DNA of 64,000 nucleotides from Flavobacteriales bacterium (GTDB lineage Bacteria > Bacteroidota > Bacteroidia > Flavobacteriales_F > PHOS-HE28). The notes beneath the pieces are model-generated. The model had not been told where the DNA came from and searched no databases. It saw nothing but the letters and a program-made list of their open reading frames with translations. Positions 35,195 through 44,718 of the stretch are shown in pieces; position 1 is the first letter of the stretch; every line of letters starts with the position of its first letter. The DNA lies in assembly GCA_023957375.1 (NCBI GenBank), contig JAMLHB010000002.1:124001-188000 (forward strand), in the 5' to 3' direction. The position numbers and the translations under genes were made by a program.

Positions 35195-36160
35195 CTACTT
35201 CTTCGCCTTCTGCACCACGCCCATCTTGCAGAACTTGGCGATGCGCTTTTCCACCCGCTTTTCAGGGTCCAGCTTCACCAGCTTGGCCAGTTCCTTGGCC
35301 ACGGCCGCCTTCACTAAGCGGCAGGCTTCCCCATGGTCCGCATGGGCGCCGCCCGCAGGCTCGGGGATCACGCCGTCCACCAAGCCGTTCTTGAACATGT
35401 CCGCCGCCGTAAGCTTCAGGGCCTCGGCAGCTTGTTCCTTGTAGTCCCAGGTGCGCCACAGGATGGTGGAGCAGTTTTCCGGCGAGATCACCGAGTACCA
35501 GCTGTTCTCCATCATCAGCACCTTGTCGCCCACGCCGATGCCCAATGCGCCGCCGGAAGCGCCCTCCCCAATAATGACGCAAATGATCGGCACCTTCAGT
35601 TGGCTCATCTCCAGGAGGTTTCTGGCGATGGCCTCGCCTTGCCCGCGCTCCTCGGCCTCCAACCCCGGAAAGGCGCCGGGCGTGTCGATCAGCGTCACCA
35701 CCGGCTTGTTGAACTTCTCGGCCAGTTTCATCAGTCGCAAGGCCTTGCGGTAGCCCTCGGGGTTGGGCATGCCGAAGTTGCGGTACTGGCGCATCTTGGT
35801 GTTCACGCCTTTCTGCTGGCCGATGAACATCACCGTGCGCCCGTCCATCAGGCCAAAGCCCCCCACCATGGCCTTGTCGTCCTTCACGGTGCGGTCGCCG
35901 TGCATTTCAATGAAGGTGCCCCCGCTCAGGTGGTCGATGTATTGAAGGCTGTACGGCCGGTCGGGGTGCCTGCTCACCTGCACGCGCTGCCACGGGGTCA
36001 GGTTGGCATATACCTCCTTGCGGGCATCGGCCAGCTTCCCCTGCAGGTCCTTCATGGCCGCCCCCACGTCCACTTTGCCGTCGGACGCCACCTCGCCCAG
36101 TTTCTCCAACTGTTCGACCACGTCCTGGATGGGCTTTTCAAATTCAAGGAAGGTGCTCAT
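35195..36160 (-). CDS. accA: Acetyl-CoA carboxylase carboxyltransferase subunit alpha
   Basis: The 321-residue protein matches AccA throughout, with [49 protein letters not shown] and [20 protein letters not shown]. It pairs with AccD to carboxylate acetyl-CoA for fatty acid synthesis. The ATG at 36160 gives the usual N-terminus ([18 protein letters not shown]); a longer frame adds unconserved residues. A TACATTCG box is at 36179-36186 on this strand, 18 bases upstream. Confidence 0.96.
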   Translation of the reverse strand: MSTFLEFEKPIQDVVEQLEKLGEVASDGKVDVGAAMKDLQGKLADARKEVYANLTPWQRVQVSRHPDRPYSLQYIDHLSGGTFIEMHGDRTVKDDKAMVGGFGLMDGRTVMFIGQQKGVNTKMRQYRNFGMPNPEGYRKALRLMKLAEKFNKPVVTLIDTPGAFPGLEAEERGQGEAIARNLLEMSQLKVPIICVIIGEGASGGALGIGVGDKVLMMENSWYSVISPENCSTILWRTWDYKEQAAEALKLTAADMFKNGLVDGVIPEPAGGAHADHGEACRLVKAAVAKELAKLVKLDPEKRVEKRIAKFCKMGVVQKAKK

Positions 36161-36284
36161 GGCTTGTGTTTCCAGTGGCGAATGTAGAACCCTGGGCGAA
36201 AAACACGGCCGTGGCATGGTGCAGGAGCCCTGCAGGCTGGCCTAACGGCGGCCGCACAACGGTCCGGCCAGCCTTCCCGGCGCC

Positions 36285-36292
36285 TACATTCG
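36285..36292 (+). promoter_or_regulatory. TAnnTTCG box upstream of the permease
   Basis: TACATTCG ends four bases before the ATG at 36297. The divergent accA gene has the same word on the other strand at 36179-36186, so TAnnTTCG appears to be a used variant of the -7 box here. Confidence 0.5.
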
Positions 36293-36296
36293 CCGC

Positions 36297-38096
36297 ATGA
36301 GCGTGCATGAGCTGATCGTGCTGGGGGTGGTGGTCGGCGCCATTATCCTGTTCATCACCGAATGGCTCAGCGTGGACCTGATCGCCCTGCTGGCGATCGC
36401 GGTGCTGGTGATCAGCGGCGTGCTCACCCCGCAGCAGGGCCTGGCGGGCTTCAGCGACCCGGCCACGCTCACCGTGGCCTTCATGCTGGTGCTCAGCGCG
36501 GCAGTGTTCCAATCGGGCGTGTTGCGCGTGTTGTCGCCCATGCTCGGCGAGCAGATGCGGCGCGGCGAAGTGAGGGGCATGCTGATGGTGCTGCTGGGCG
36601 TGCCGGTGATCTCCGCGTTCCTGAACAACACGCCCATCGTGGCCATCTTCATCCCCATTGTGGTCCAAGCCGCACGGCAGGCGGGCATCAGCGCCTCGCG
36701 CATGCTCATCCCGCTCTCATACATCACCATCCTCGGGGGCACCAGCACGCTGGTCGGCACCTCCACCAACTTCGTGGTGAGCGGCATTGCGGTGGAGCAC
36801 GGGCTGAAACCCCTGGCCTTGTTCCAGCAAACGCCCATGGGCCTGGTGTTCCTGGCGGCCGGCATCCTGTACATCCTGCTGTTCGGCCGCCGCTTCCTGC
36901 GGCGCGACCGCGACCCCACCGGCCTGGAGGAGCGGTTCGGGGTGAAGGACTACGTGAGCGAGATCGAACTGCTGCCCACCGCCCCCAGCGTCGGCCGCCG
37001 CATCATGGATTCCCCCCTGGTGAAGGCCATGGACATGGACATCATCGAGATCCGCCGCGATGGCCAGGTCTTCACCATCCCGGCGGGCGACATGGTGCTG
37101 CAGGCCCACGACCTGCTCAAGGTCCGTTGCGACATCGGCCACATCCGCACCCTGGGCCAACGCAGCCATGTGCGCATCCGGCCCGCCGGCGGCAAAGCGG
37201 CAGAGCAGGCCCATGCCGACGACGGCACCAAGCTGGTGGAATTGGTGATCACGGCCAACTCACCGTTGGAGGGAAGCACCATCGATGAGGCCGACCTGAT
37301 GCGCACCTATCGCGCCGTACCCTTGGCCGTGCGCTCGCGTGAAGCCGTGGTGAACCAGCGCTTGGAAGACATCGTGCTGCGCGCCGGCGACGTGATCCTG
37401 GCCGAGGTCCGCAGCCACTATGTGGACCGCCTGCGAGCCCTGGACCGCGAGGCCGACAGCCCGTTCGCGATCATTGCCGAGCAGGAAGGCCACATCGGCA
37501 TCGACAAGCGCACCGCCCTGATCACCACGGGCACGCTGCTGGCCGTGGTGCTCAGCTCGGCCTTCGGGCTGCTACCCATCGTGGTGGCTGCGCTCATCGG
37601 CGTGTGCGTGGTGGTGCTCACCCGCTGCATGTCCATGAAGGACGTGTACGACGCCATCGACTGGAAGATCATCTTCCTGATGGCAGGCTCGCTCAGCTTA
37701 GGCATGGGCATGAGCCAGAGCGGACTGGCCGATCGCAGTGCCCACGCCTTGGTGGGCGCACTGGGTGACAAGGGGCCCATCTTCGTGCTGGCTGGCATTT
37801 ACATCGCCACCGCCCTGCTCACCGAAGTGATGTCCAACAACGCTACGGCGGCCATGCTCGCACCCATCGCCATTGCCGCCGCACAAGCCTTGAATGTCAG
37901 CCCGCTGCCCTTCATCATGGCCGTCACCTTTGCCGCTTCGTTCAGCTTCATGACGCCCATCGGCTACCAGACCAACATGATGGTGTACAGCGCGGGCCGC
38001 TACAAATTCACCGACTTCACCCGCACGGGGGCACCGCTGGCATTGATCCTCTTCATTTTGGCGGTGGCCCTGATACCGGTGTTCTATCCCTTCTGA
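36297..38096 (+). CDS. SLC13-family permease with two RCK_C domains
   Basis: The 599-residue membrane protein has about ten hydrophobic segments in two halves. Between them, at about residues 215-400, are two TrkA-C (RCK_C) ligand-binding domains: DYVSEIELLP to IRTLGQRSHV and KLVELVITANSPLEGSTI to LAEVRSHYV. The re-entrant loops SAFLNNTPIVAIFIPIV and EVMSNNATAAMLAP are typical of the DASS/arsenite-permease superfamily. Such proteins carry anions such as sulfate or dicarboxylates with sodium; the substrate cannot be read from the sequence. ispE begins six bases after its stop. Confidence 0.88.
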   Translation: MSVHELIVLGVVVGAIILFITEWLSVDLIALLAIAVLVISGVLTPQQGLAGFSDPATLTVAFMLVLSAAVFQSGVLRVLSPMLGEQMRRGEVRGMLMVLLGVPVISAFLNNTPIVAIFIPIVVQAARQAGISASRMLIPLSYITILGGTSTLVGTSTNFVVSGIAVEHGLKPLALFQQTPMGLVFLAAGILYILLFGRRFLRRDRDPTGLEERFGVKDYVSEIELLPTAPSVGRRIMDSPLVKAMDMDIIEIRRDGQVFTIPAGDMVLQAHDLLKVRCDIGHIRTLGQRSHVRIRPAGGKAAEQAHADDGTKLVELVITANSPLEGSTIDEADLMRTYRAVPLAVRSREAVVNQRLEDIVLRAGDVILAEVRSHYVDRLRALDREADSPFAIIAEQEGHIGIDKRTALITTGTLLAVVLSSAFGLLPIVVAALIGVCVVVLTRCMSMKDVYDAIDWKIIFLMAGSLSLGMGMSQSGLADRSAHALVGALGDKGPIFVLAGIYIATALLTEVMSNNATAAMLAPIAIAAAQALNVSPLPFIMAVTFAASFSFMTPIGYQTNMMVYSAGRYKFTDFTRTGAPLALILFILAVALIPVFYPF

Positions 38097-38102
38097 GCGC
38101 GC

Positions 38103-38924
38103 ATGCTGGTGTTCCCCTTTGCCAAGATCAACCTCGGCCTGCAGGTGCTCCGCAAACGGCCCGATGGCTACCACGACATCCGCAGCGTGCTCTTCCCCAT
38201 CCCCCTGTGCGATGCGCTGGAAGCCGTGGTGGACGAAAGCCTCGCGTCCGGCGAGGTGCAGTTTGAAAGCAGCGGCCTTCCTGTACCCGGTGATGCCGCC
38301 GCCAACCTCTGCCTGAAGGCCGTGGAGCTGATCCGCGAACAGCGCGAACTGCCCGGCCTGCGCATACACCTGCTTAAGGCCATTCCCACCGGCGCGGGCC
38401 TCGGGGGTGGCAGCAGCGATGGCGCACATACCCTGCTCCTGCTGAACAAGCTACTGGACCTGCGCCTTGCTGCGGAGGAACTGCATGCCATGGCCTCCCG
38501 GCTCGGCAGCGACTGTCCGTTCTTCCTGAAGCAGCAGCCGCAACTGGCCGAGGGGCGCGGCGAGCAGCTTAGCCAGATCGACGTGGACCTCAAAGGCCAC
38601 TGGCTGGTGCTGGTGAATCCCGGCATCCACGTGCCCACTGCGGAAGTGTTCCAAGGCATGACGTTGACGGATGTCCACACCGATCTGCAAGAAGCATTGA
38701 AAGACCCGCCGTCAGCATGGCAATGCACCGTGATGAACGACATGGAGCCGTACGCCTTCGCCAAGCACCCGGCCATTGGCACCATCAAGGCTGAATTATT
38801 GAAGCACGGCGCGGTGTACGCGGCGATGAGCGGTTCGGGCAGCAGCGTGTTCGGTATCTTCAGGGAAGAGCCTACGGCACCTGAGTTCCCCGCTGCATAC
38901 CGCAGCTGGGTGTTTCCCTTGTGA
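38103..38924 (+). CDS. ispE: 4-diphosphocytidyl-2-C-methyl-D-erythritol kinase
   Basis: The 273-residue GHMP kinase has FAKINLGLQVLRKRPDGYHD at the start, the ATP-binding glycine loop PTGAGLGGGSSDGA at about residues 96-109 and a third motif YAAMSGSGSSVFGIF near 240. It phosphorylates CDP-methylerythritol in the non-mevalonate isoprenoid pathway. The gene follows the permease with a six-base gap and is probably co-transcribed. Confidence 0.95.
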   Translation: MLVFPFAKINLGLQVLRKRPDGYHDIRSVLFPIPLCDALEAVVDESLASGEVQFESSGLPVPGDAAANLCLKAVELIREQRELPGLRIHLLKAIPTGAGLGGGSSDGAHTLLLLNKLLDLRLAAEELHAMASRLGSDCPFFLKQQPQLAEGRGEQLSQIDVDLKGHWLVLVNPGIHVPTAEVFQGMTLTDVHTDLQEALKDPPSAWQCTVMNDMEPYAFAKHPAIGTIKAELLKHGAVYAAMSGSGSSVFGIFREEPTAPEFPAAYRSWVFPL

Positions 38925-38976
38925 TTGATCGTGGTTCGCAGGGCATAGGGCGTAGTTGTTCGTTGCCCTCCCTTTT

Positions 38977-39124
38977 CGCGTGAGCCCCTTGGCGTGCTTG
39001 GCGTCTTGGCGGTTAACCCGCATGCTTCGCGTCCTCGCGTGAGCCCCTTGGCGTGCTTGGCGTCTTGGCGGTTAACCCGCATGCTTCGCGTCCTCGCGTG
39101 AGTCCCTTGGCGCCTTGGCGGTTC
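38977..39124 (+). repeat. About 2.5 tandem copies of a 59-base unit
   Basis: CGCGTGAG recurs at 38977, 39036 and 39095. The unit is built from CTTGGCG words (CCTTGGCGTGCTTGGCGTCT). No gene is seen between ispE and acs. Confidence 0.85.
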
Positions 39125-39138
39125 ACTCCCCTACTCCC

Positions 39139-39145
39139 TACTTTG
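39139..39145 (+). promoter_or_regulatory. Possible acs promoter box
   Basis: TACTTTG lies 21 bases before the acs ATG and resembles the TAnnTTTG box with one base fewer. Confidence 0.4.
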
Positions 39146-39166
39146 CACCTTCATTCCCGATAGAAC

Positions 39167-41080
39167 ATGGACATCACCCACATCCGCACCAAAGCCGACT
39201 ACGACGAAGCCTACCGCCAAAGCGTGCAGGACCCCGAAGCCTTTTGGGCCGCACAGGCCGAAACCTTCACCTGGCGCAAGAAGTGGGACAAGGTGCTGGA
39301 GTGGGACTTCAAAAAGCCCGAGGTGAAGTGGTTCATCGGCGGCAAGCTCAACATCACCGAGAACTGCTTGGACCGCCACCTGGAAAAGCGCGGCAACAAG
39401 CTCGCGCTGATCTGGGAGCCCAACGATCCCAGCGAGCGCTTCATCCGCTACACCTACCGCGAACTGCACGAGCGCGTGTGCCAGTACGCCAACGTGCTCA
39501 AGCGCAACGGCGCGAAGAAGGGCGACCGCATCTGCATCTACATGCCGATGATCCCCGAGCTCACCATCGCCGTGCTGGCCTGCGCGCGCATCGGAGCCAT
39601 CCACTCGGTGGTCTTCGCAGGCTTCAGCGCCAAGAGCATCGCCGACCGAGTGAACGACGCCCAATGCAGCATGGTGCTCACCAGCGACGGACTGCACCGC
39701 GGCCACAAGCAGATCCCCGTGAAACGCGTGGTGGACGAGGCCTTGGAGGAATGCCCCAGCGTGAAGAAGGTGATCGTTACCGACCGCCTCGGCTGGGCCG
39801 TGGACATGCAGGAAGGCCGCGACGTGTGGCTGCACGAGGAGTTGAAACACGTGGACAAGCACTGCCCCGCCGAGGAGATGGACGCCGAGGACCCGCTCTT
39901 CATCCTCTACACCAGCGGCAGCACCGGCAAGCCCAAGGGCGTGGTGCATACCTGCGGCGGCTACATGGTTTTTTGCGACTACACCTTCCGCAACGTGTTC
40001 CAATACGAGGAAAGCGACATCTACTGGTGTACCGCCGACATCGGCTGGGTAACCGGCCACAGCTACATCATCTACGGGCCGCTCTGCGCCGGGGCCACCA
40101 CGCTGATGTTCGAGGGCGTGCCCACCTTCCCCGACGCGGGCCGCTTCTGGCAGGTGATCGACAAGCACGGCGTGAACATCTTCTACACCGCGCCCACCGC
40201 CATCCGCAGCCTCATGGCCCACGGCCTGGACCACGTGCTGGCCTACTCGCTGGATTCACTCAAGGTGCTCGGCAGCGTGGGCGAGCCCATCAACGCCGAA
40301 GCATGGCAGTGGTACAAACTGCACGTGGGCAAGAACCGCTGCCCCATTGTTGACACATGGTGGCAAACGGAAACGGCGGGCATCATGATCAGCTCCCTCG
40401 CAGGCGTCACCGATGAAAAGCCCAGCCACGCCGCCTACCCGCTGCCCGGCGTGCAACCCGTGCTGCTCACCGCCGACGGCAAGGAGATCACCGAAAACGA
40501 AGTGGAAGGCATGCTCTGCATGAAGTTCCCTTGGCCCGGCATCCTGCGCACCACTTGGGGCGACCCCGAGCGCTACAAGCAGACCTACTTCAGCAGCTAC
40601 CCCGGCCACTACTTCAGCGGCGACGGCGCCAAGCGCGATGCCCAGGGCCGCTGGCGCGTGATCGGCCGCGTGGACGACGTGATCAACGTAAGCGGCCACC
40701 GCTTCGGCACCGCCGAGATAGAAAGCGCCATCAACCTCAGCGAGCGCGTGGTGGAAAGCGCCGTGGTGGGCTACCCGCACGACATCAAGGGCCAAGGCAT
40801 CTACGCCTACGTCATCACCGCCGAGCCGCTGGACCTCACCGACAAGCAGGCCGTGGACCGCATCACCGGCGAGATCGTGGAATCCGTGGTGGCCAGCATC
40901 GGCCGCATCGCCAAGCCCGACAAGATCCAATTCGTAAGCGGCCTGCCGAAAACCCGCAGCGGCAAGATCATGCGGAGGATCCTGCGCAAGATCGCCGAGG
41001 GCGAGATGAGCAACCTGGGGGATACGACGACATTGCTGGATCCCGGTGTGGTGGAGGAGATCAAGGGGGGGAGGGTGTGA
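39167..41080 (+). CDS. acs: Acetyl-coenzyme A synthetase
   Basis: The 637-residue enzyme has the AMP-binding signature YTSGSTGKPKGVVH, TWWQTETAGIMIS, a YFSGDGAKRDAQGRW hinge region and the acetylation-target end [17 protein letters not shown]. It activates acetate to acetyl-CoA through acetyl-AMP. Length and motifs are complete. Its last 180 bases (40901-41080) are the template for four further copies at 41751, 42467, 45672 and 46563, so the 3' end of this gene appears to be an integration site. The reading frame is intact despite these events. Confidence 0.97.
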   Translation: MDITHIRTKADYDEAYRQSVQDPEAFWAAQAETFTWRKKWDKVLEWDFKKPEVKWFIGGKLNITENCLDRHLEKRGNKLALIWEPNDPSERFIRYTYRELHERVCQYANVLKRNGAKKGDRICIYMPMIPELTIAVLACARIGAIHSVVFAGFSAKSIADRVNDAQCSMVLTSDGLHRGHKQIPVKRVVDEALEECPSVKKVIVTDRLGWAVDMQEGRDVWLHEELKHVDKHCPAEEMDAEDPLFILYTSGSTGKPKGVVHTCGGYMVFCDYTFRNVFQYEESDIYWCTADIGWVTGHSYIIYGPLCAGATTLMFEGVPTFPDAGRFWQVIDKHGVNIFYTAPTAIRSLMAHGLDHVLAYSLDSLKVLGSVGEPINAEAWQWYKLHVGKNRCPIVDTWWQTETAGIMISSLAGVTDEKPSHAAYPLPGVQPVLLTADGKEITENEVEGMLCMKFPWPGILRTTWGDPERYKQTYFSSYPGHYFSGDGAKRDAQGRWRVIGRVDDVINVSGHRFGTAEIESAINLSERVVESAVVGYPHDIKGQGIYAYVITAEPLDLTDKQAVDRITGEIVESVVASIGRIAKPDKIQFVSGLPKTRSGKIMRRILRKIAEGEMSNLGDTTTLLDPGVVEEIKGGRV

Positions 41081-41109
41081 GTACAACCGCTCGATGGAAG
41101 CCCGTTTGT

Positions 41110-41117
41110 TATCTTTA
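41110..41117 (+). promoter_or_regulatory. Promoter box of the first PIN pair
   Basis: TATCTTTA ends four bases before the ATG at 41122. The same 33-base upstream block, beginning CCGCTCGATGGAAGCCCGTT, precedes the second copy at 46921. Confidence 0.6.
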
Positions 41118-41121
41118 CATC

Positions 41122-41355
41122 ATGGAGGTCAAGCTCAACATACCCTTCGAACAACTGCTACGGGCCTTGTCACAATTGACGCCCTTGCAGCGGCGGAAAG
41201 CAAAGGCCGTGCTTGAACGGAAGTCGGCGGGTAAGACCTCGGAAGCTGGAGAGAACTTGGCTGAGCTGCTGTTGCACGGACCTGTATTTTCCGAGGAGCA
41301 ACTGCTGCGCATGGAGGAAACCCGCAAGGCTTTCGCGACATGGCGGGACCGTTAG
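41122..41355 (+). CDS. Antitoxin of a PIN pair, copy 1
   Basis: The 77-residue protein reads EVKLNIPFEQLLRALSQLTP, then a basic stretch RRKAKAVLERK, and a tail with LLLHGPVFSEEQLLRMEETR. It overlaps the PIN toxin by 16 bases. A second copy with about 85 percent identical residues is at 46921. No classical DNA-binding fold is obvious. It is the acs-proximal cargo of the array, 41 bases after the acs stop. Confidence 0.75.
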   Translation: MEVKLNIPFEQLLRALSQLTPLQRRKAKAVLERKSAGKTSEAGENLAELLLHGPVFSEEQLLRMEETRKAFATWRDR

Positions 41356-41735
41356 TGCTGGTGGACACGTCCGTGCTGATCGACTATTTCCGGAGGAAGG
41401 ACAAGGGCCGGACCTTGCTCCATCAACTGGCCGAGGACGGTTGCACCTTGAAACTTTCCGTGATCACGGAATACGAGGTATACGTTGGTGCCACCACGGA
41501 TCAGCTCGCATATTGGGACCAGGTGCTGGAACATATTGAGGTGTTGCCCCTCGGATCCCGGGAAGTGCGCCGGGCCGCAATGATCCAGGCCAAATTGAAA
41601 CGGCAACGAATGCAAGTGGCACTCCCCGATCTATTCATAGCCGCCACGGCGTTGGAGGCGGACCTGCCGGTAGCCACGTTGAACAGGAAACACTTCGTCG
41701 CATTGCCAGGGATCCGGCTATTCCCAAAGGATTGA
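41340..41735 (+). CDS. PIN-domain ribonuclease toxin
   Basis: The 131-residue protein has PIN acidic residues in LVDTSVLIDYF (D9), VITEYEVYVG (E), LPDLFIAATALE (D) and the closing NRKHFVALPGIRLF. It is a VapC-like RNase toxin controlled by the overlapping upstream antitoxin. A broken second copy starts at 47139. Fifteen bases after its stop the first acs-end fragment begins. Confidence 0.88.
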   Translation: MAGPLVLVDTSVLIDYFRRKDKGRTLLHQLAEDGCTLKLSVITEYEVYVGATTDQLAYWDQVLEHIEVLPLGSREVRRAAMIQAKLKRQRMQVALPDLFIAATALEADLPVATLNRKHFVALPGIRLFPKD

Positions 41736-41750
41736 GATAGTAATGCCTTA

Positions 41751-41933
41751 TGGGCCGCATCGCCAAGCCGGACAAGATCCAGTTCGTAAGCGGCCTGCCG
41801 AAAACGCGCTCCGGCAAGATCATGCGCCGCATCCTGCGCAAGATCGCCGAGGGCGAAATGAGCAACCTGGGGGATACGACCACGCTGTTGGATCCCGGGG
41901 TGGTGGAGGAGATCATGGGGGGGGAGGGTGTGA
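41751..41933 (+). pseudogene. acs 3' end fragment, extra copy 1
   Basis: The segment encodes the last 57 or so residues of acetyl-CoA synthetase from [20 protein letters not shown] onward. Relative to the real gene nearly every change is synonymous, for example AGC to TCC and AGG to CGC codons. A run of eight G instead of seven shifts the final codons. It starts abruptly after ATG at 41750 and has no upstream acs sequence, so it cannot encode an enzyme. Confidence 0.92.
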
Positions 41934-41978
41934 GGAATGTGCATCAGCATGGAGGCGTGGATTGAAGAGCCAATATGC

Positions 41979-41986
41979 TATCTTTG
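41979..41986 (+). promoter_or_regulatory. Promoter box of RelBE-like pair 1
   Basis: TATCTTTG ends five bases before the ATG at 41992 and fits the TAnnTTTG box, suggesting a near-leaderless transcript. Confidence 0.65.
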
Positions 41987-41991
41987 AAATC

Positions 41992-42204
41992 ATGAAAACG
42001 CCAGGTCTAAAAGGAGTGCGACTGATCACGGACGAGACCGAGAACAGGCGCTACGTACAAATTGACCTGGTGACCTTGGCCAAGGATCCGGAGGCCGTGG
42101 ACGAGTATTTGGACGGACTGATCGCACAAGAGCGCAGGAATGAACCAAGCATCCCGCACGAACAGGTGATGCGCGCCTTGTACAAACGTGCCGGAAGGAA
42201 GTGA
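41992..42204 (+). CDS. RelB-like antitoxin, copy 1
   Basis: The 70-residue acidic protein starts KTPGLKGVRLITDETENRRY. It has the helical section AVDEYLDGLIAQERRNEPSI and a basic end, RALYKRAGRK. It overlaps the toxin as GTGA. A near-identical copy is at 45199. The family is not one I can name, but size, overlap and partner make the antitoxin role very likely. Confidence 0.8.
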   Translation: MKTPGLKGVRLITDETENRRYVQIDLVTLAKDPEAVDEYLDGLIAQERRNEPSIPHEQVMRALYKRAGRK

Positions 42205-42458
42205 GCTACCACGTTGAATGGTTGCGCAGTGCGGCGAGGGAGTTGAATGCCCTGCCTGTCCAAGTTGCGGTCCGCATTGGTGAAGCTGTGGGCCGGCTTG
42301 CACAAGAACCAAGGCCTCAAGGGTGCAAAAAGCTTGTCGGTCACAAGGACCTATGGCGCATCAGGATCGGGAACTACCGGGTGATCTACTTCATCGGGGA
42401 TGCGGTAAAGCTGGTGCGCATCGAAAAGGTGTCGAACAGGAAGGACGCATACCGATAA
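42201..42458 (+). CDS. RelE/ParE-type toxin, copy 1
   Basis: The 85-residue protein has the RelE-family pattern YHVEWLRSAARELNALPVQV, then GCKKLVGHKDLWRIRIGNYR and VIYFIGDAVKLVRIEKVSNR. RelE toxins cut mRNA in the ribosome and ParE toxins poison gyrase. The RIRIGNYRVIY core favours the RelE branch. The start is GTG. The next acs fragment begins eight bases after the stop. Confidence 0.9.
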   Translation: MSYHVEWLRSAARELNALPVQVAVRIGEAVGRLAQEPRPQGCKKLVGHKDLWRIRIGNYRVIYFIGDAVKLVRIEKVSNRKDAYR

Positions 42459-42466
42459 GGAATCCG

Positions 42467-42641
42467 CATCGCCAAGCCCGACAAGATCCAGTTCGTGAAC
42501 GGCCTGCCGAAGACGCGCAGTGGGAAGATCATGCGGAGGATCCTGCGCAAGATCGCCGAGGGCGAGATGAGCAACCTGGGGGATACCACCACGCTGCTGG
42601 ATCCCGGGGTGGTGGAGGAGATCAAGGGGGGGAGGGTGTGA
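42467..42641 (+). pseudogene. acs 3' end fragment, extra copy 2
   Basis: The fragment begins CGCATCGCCAAGCCCGACAA and runs through the stop. It shares AGG codons and the AGT/AGC serine with the real gene rather than with copies 1, 3 and 4. One residue differs (S to N in [11 protein letters not shown]). The 12 bases after its stop (AGGAATGTGCAT) equal those after copy 1. Confidence 0.92.
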
Positions 42642-42679
42642 GGAATGTGCATGCAGGCATGAAACAGATTCTTTGGTTT

Positions 42680-42820
42680 TTGGGCGTGCCCCCGCTCTTT
42701 GCCGGAGGTTGTCGGAGGAGCGGGGTCGCGCTTTCCGCTGCAACTCCGCGCCCGGTTGCTTCGTCGTTCCTCCTCGCAATGACCGGGCTTGCGGGGTTTC
42801 CGCTGCAATCGCTCACGCGG
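42680..42820 (+). repeat. Dispersed repeat family A, copy 3
   Basis: It opens TTTGGGCGTGCCCCCGC, has CGGGGTCGCGCTTTCCGCTG in the middle and ends with TTCCGCTGCAATCGCTCACG. It is shorter than the copies at 17776 and 23903. The rest of 42642-42899 holds no gene. Confidence 0.65.
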
Positions 42821-42899
42821 GAGCGTGTATACAACATCTGGGTCAAGAGCAGCAATGCGAGGATTCAGGTTATTATTGCAAGACCAACGCGCAGTTTGA

Positions 42900-43733
42900 A
42901 TGAAGCGACCTAACAGGCAATTACCATCGATAGTGTTCAAGTTTGTCGGACTTATATTGGCAAGCTTCATTGCATGCTGGATTTTCAGCATTATCTCCAT
43001 AGCCATCGGATCGGGCGATCCACAATACGAACTTGATGAACTACGCAAAGAGAGACTATTTGAGGTCGCAGGTAAAAAGGCCAAAGAATCCGCGGAGCCA
43101 TATCTAGAAATTAGTGACTCCATATATCAGATGCACTTGGCGTTCCGAAAAGATGCTTGGAGGATATCTATAAGCGATCACGAACGACTCGAGGACTCCA
43201 TATATCATTCAAAACACGTTGTAGATCGTTTTGTCCAGCATGCTATCTATGGCTTCGGCAGCGCATGGTATGCCTATGGCAATATTCTTGAATCAAGGGC
43301 GATGCAAACCCAAGGAAAAGAACTCATGGCTGCATATGTTATTTCACAGCCTGGCCGTACAAAGATTCAAGATGCACTGTACGTACCCGCCGGCTTCATG
43401 TTGACTGCCGATGCATTTGGAAAACATCTACTCCCCATATTGCTCTGTGTTATTGCTATGGCATGTACAAGTAAATTACACCCTGACATTATCAGAATAT
43501 TACTAGCCCTCGCAATCAGCTTTGCCCTTGAGTCCTTCCTAAATTCCGGATATGTCAGAGCGTTTCAATACTTCATCATAGACACACCTCGTTCAACTGG
43601 AATTGCCTGGGCATCACCAATTACTCTCTTAATCATATACTTACCCATATCGATAATCAGCATATCGATTTGGCCAAAAATCGAACATAATCAATCTACC
43701 TTTTCATCTGATGAGAAACCCAAATCAAAATGA
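42900..43733 (+). CDS. AT-rich membrane protein of unknown function
   Basis: The 277-residue protein has one hydrophobic segment near the N-terminus (FVGLILASFIACWIFSIISI) and three more after residue 175, with a charged middle domain (about 45-160) that would face one side of the membrane. I do not recognise the family. The gene is much richer in A and T than its neighbours and uses A/T-ending codons, which marks it as recently acquired cargo within the acs array. Confidence 0.72.
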   Translation: MKRPNRQLPSIVFKFVGLILASFIACWIFSIISIAIGSGDPQYELDELRKERLFEVAGKKAKESAEPYLEISDSIYQMHLAFRKDAWRISISDHERLEDSIYHSKHVVDRFVQHAIYGFGSAWYAYGNILESRAMQTQGKELMAAYVISQPGRTKIQDALYVPAGFMLTADAFGKHLLPILLCVIAMACTSKLHPDIIRILLALAISFALESFLNSGYVRAFQYFIIDTPRSTGIAWASPITLLIIYLPISIISISIWPKIEHNQSTFSSDEKPKSK

Positions 43734-43820
43734 CCTAATTATATAATTTTCATTATCCCTATTATCCATCCAACCGCAGCACGAGTCAGGGATATCAATA
43801 ATGTTCTATTAAACAATCAA

Positions 43821-44489
43821 CTATCGCTTGCGCAATGATTTCAAAATACCATCGGCAACATTCTTCACATCAAGCCCTGCATCTTCACGATATGATACCG
43901 TAATCGTAAATGACTTATCTGCATCCATAACTCGTTGCAATCTAACGTAAAAAATACCGCCATTGGGTGATGGTCGTTTGTATTCTGAAAGAAGCGTACA
44001 ATAATCATGCACCATGATTTTCTTCGATCCAGCCCAAGTTGGTACTGTTCGTTTCATTTGAATGGCCCCCTCCTCAATCTCAGATTGAAGTAATTTATCG
44101 TACTCTGATAGTTCGATTCTGGACAGGCTCATTATTTCTTTTTGCGTCACAGTCTGATAAGGGTAATATCGAATGTTAAACATTGCAACTACAACGCCTT
44201 CATTATTATATAAATTAGCTGCAAATGACAGATCACTTGGAGTATAAGTGAGTCCATAACGTCCGAGGCTATCAACCACCATGTCATTCAGGCTTTCGCG
44301 TGAAGGCTTCGTGAAACGCACCCAATTTGATGGAATTGACACGGTCACTCCCTCCGGCAGATTAACAGTAATCAATCGATGGTTTGTATGTGGAGCCTGA
44401 GCGCGAGAGCCGCAACCAGTCAATACAATCATGCATATAGCAATCCAACGGATTGTATCAGAAAATACAATTGACTTAGCACCGTTCAT
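43821..44489 (-). CDS. AT-rich putative lipoprotein
   Basis: The product (about 222 residues) has a lipoprotein signal ending in WIAICMIVLTGCGSRAQ. A domain of alternating strands follows, with no recognised motif, for example LITVNLPEGVTVSIPSNWVR and FTITVSYREDAGLDVKNVAD. The pattern resembles small periplasmic PsbP-like proteins. An ATG at 44507 would add six residues. Codon use is as AT-rich as the membrane protein at 42900, and the two converge, so they probably travelled together. Confidence 0.7.
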   Translation of the reverse strand: MNGAKSIVFSDTIRWIAICMIVLTGCGSRAQAPHTNHRLITVNLPEGVTVSIPSNWVRFTKPSRESLNDMVVDSLGRYGLTYTPSDLSFAANLYNNEGVVVAMFNIRYYPYQTVTQKEIMSLSRIELSEYDKLLQSEIEEGAIQMKRTVPTWAGSKKIMVHDYCTLLSEYKRPSPNGGIFYVRLQRVMDADKSFTITVSYREDAGLDVKNVADGILKSLRKR

Positions 44490-44718
44490 GACTGAGGTAC
44501 GTTCCATTTACTGGACGCGTTTAAAGCGGCTTCGTTAGTGCGGATTGGTGTTGTTGGAAGTTTGGTGTGAAGGTACGGTTATAAAGTATCCTGAGGACCT
44601 AAGTTTTAGATTGGCCAGCGTATGGCCTTAGTAATGTCTGCTTACCAAAATCACGCCAACAACAAACGACGAAAGGGCTTTCATGAGCTACGTACAATAC
44701 AAGTATGAGAGCCTTAAT

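Noticed and set aside
38925..41121. A tRNA or integrase gene next to acs that could explain the array
   Set aside because: No tRNA-like sequence and no integrase or recombinase frame was seen on either side. The only transposases in the window are the REP-type and ISAs1 ones.
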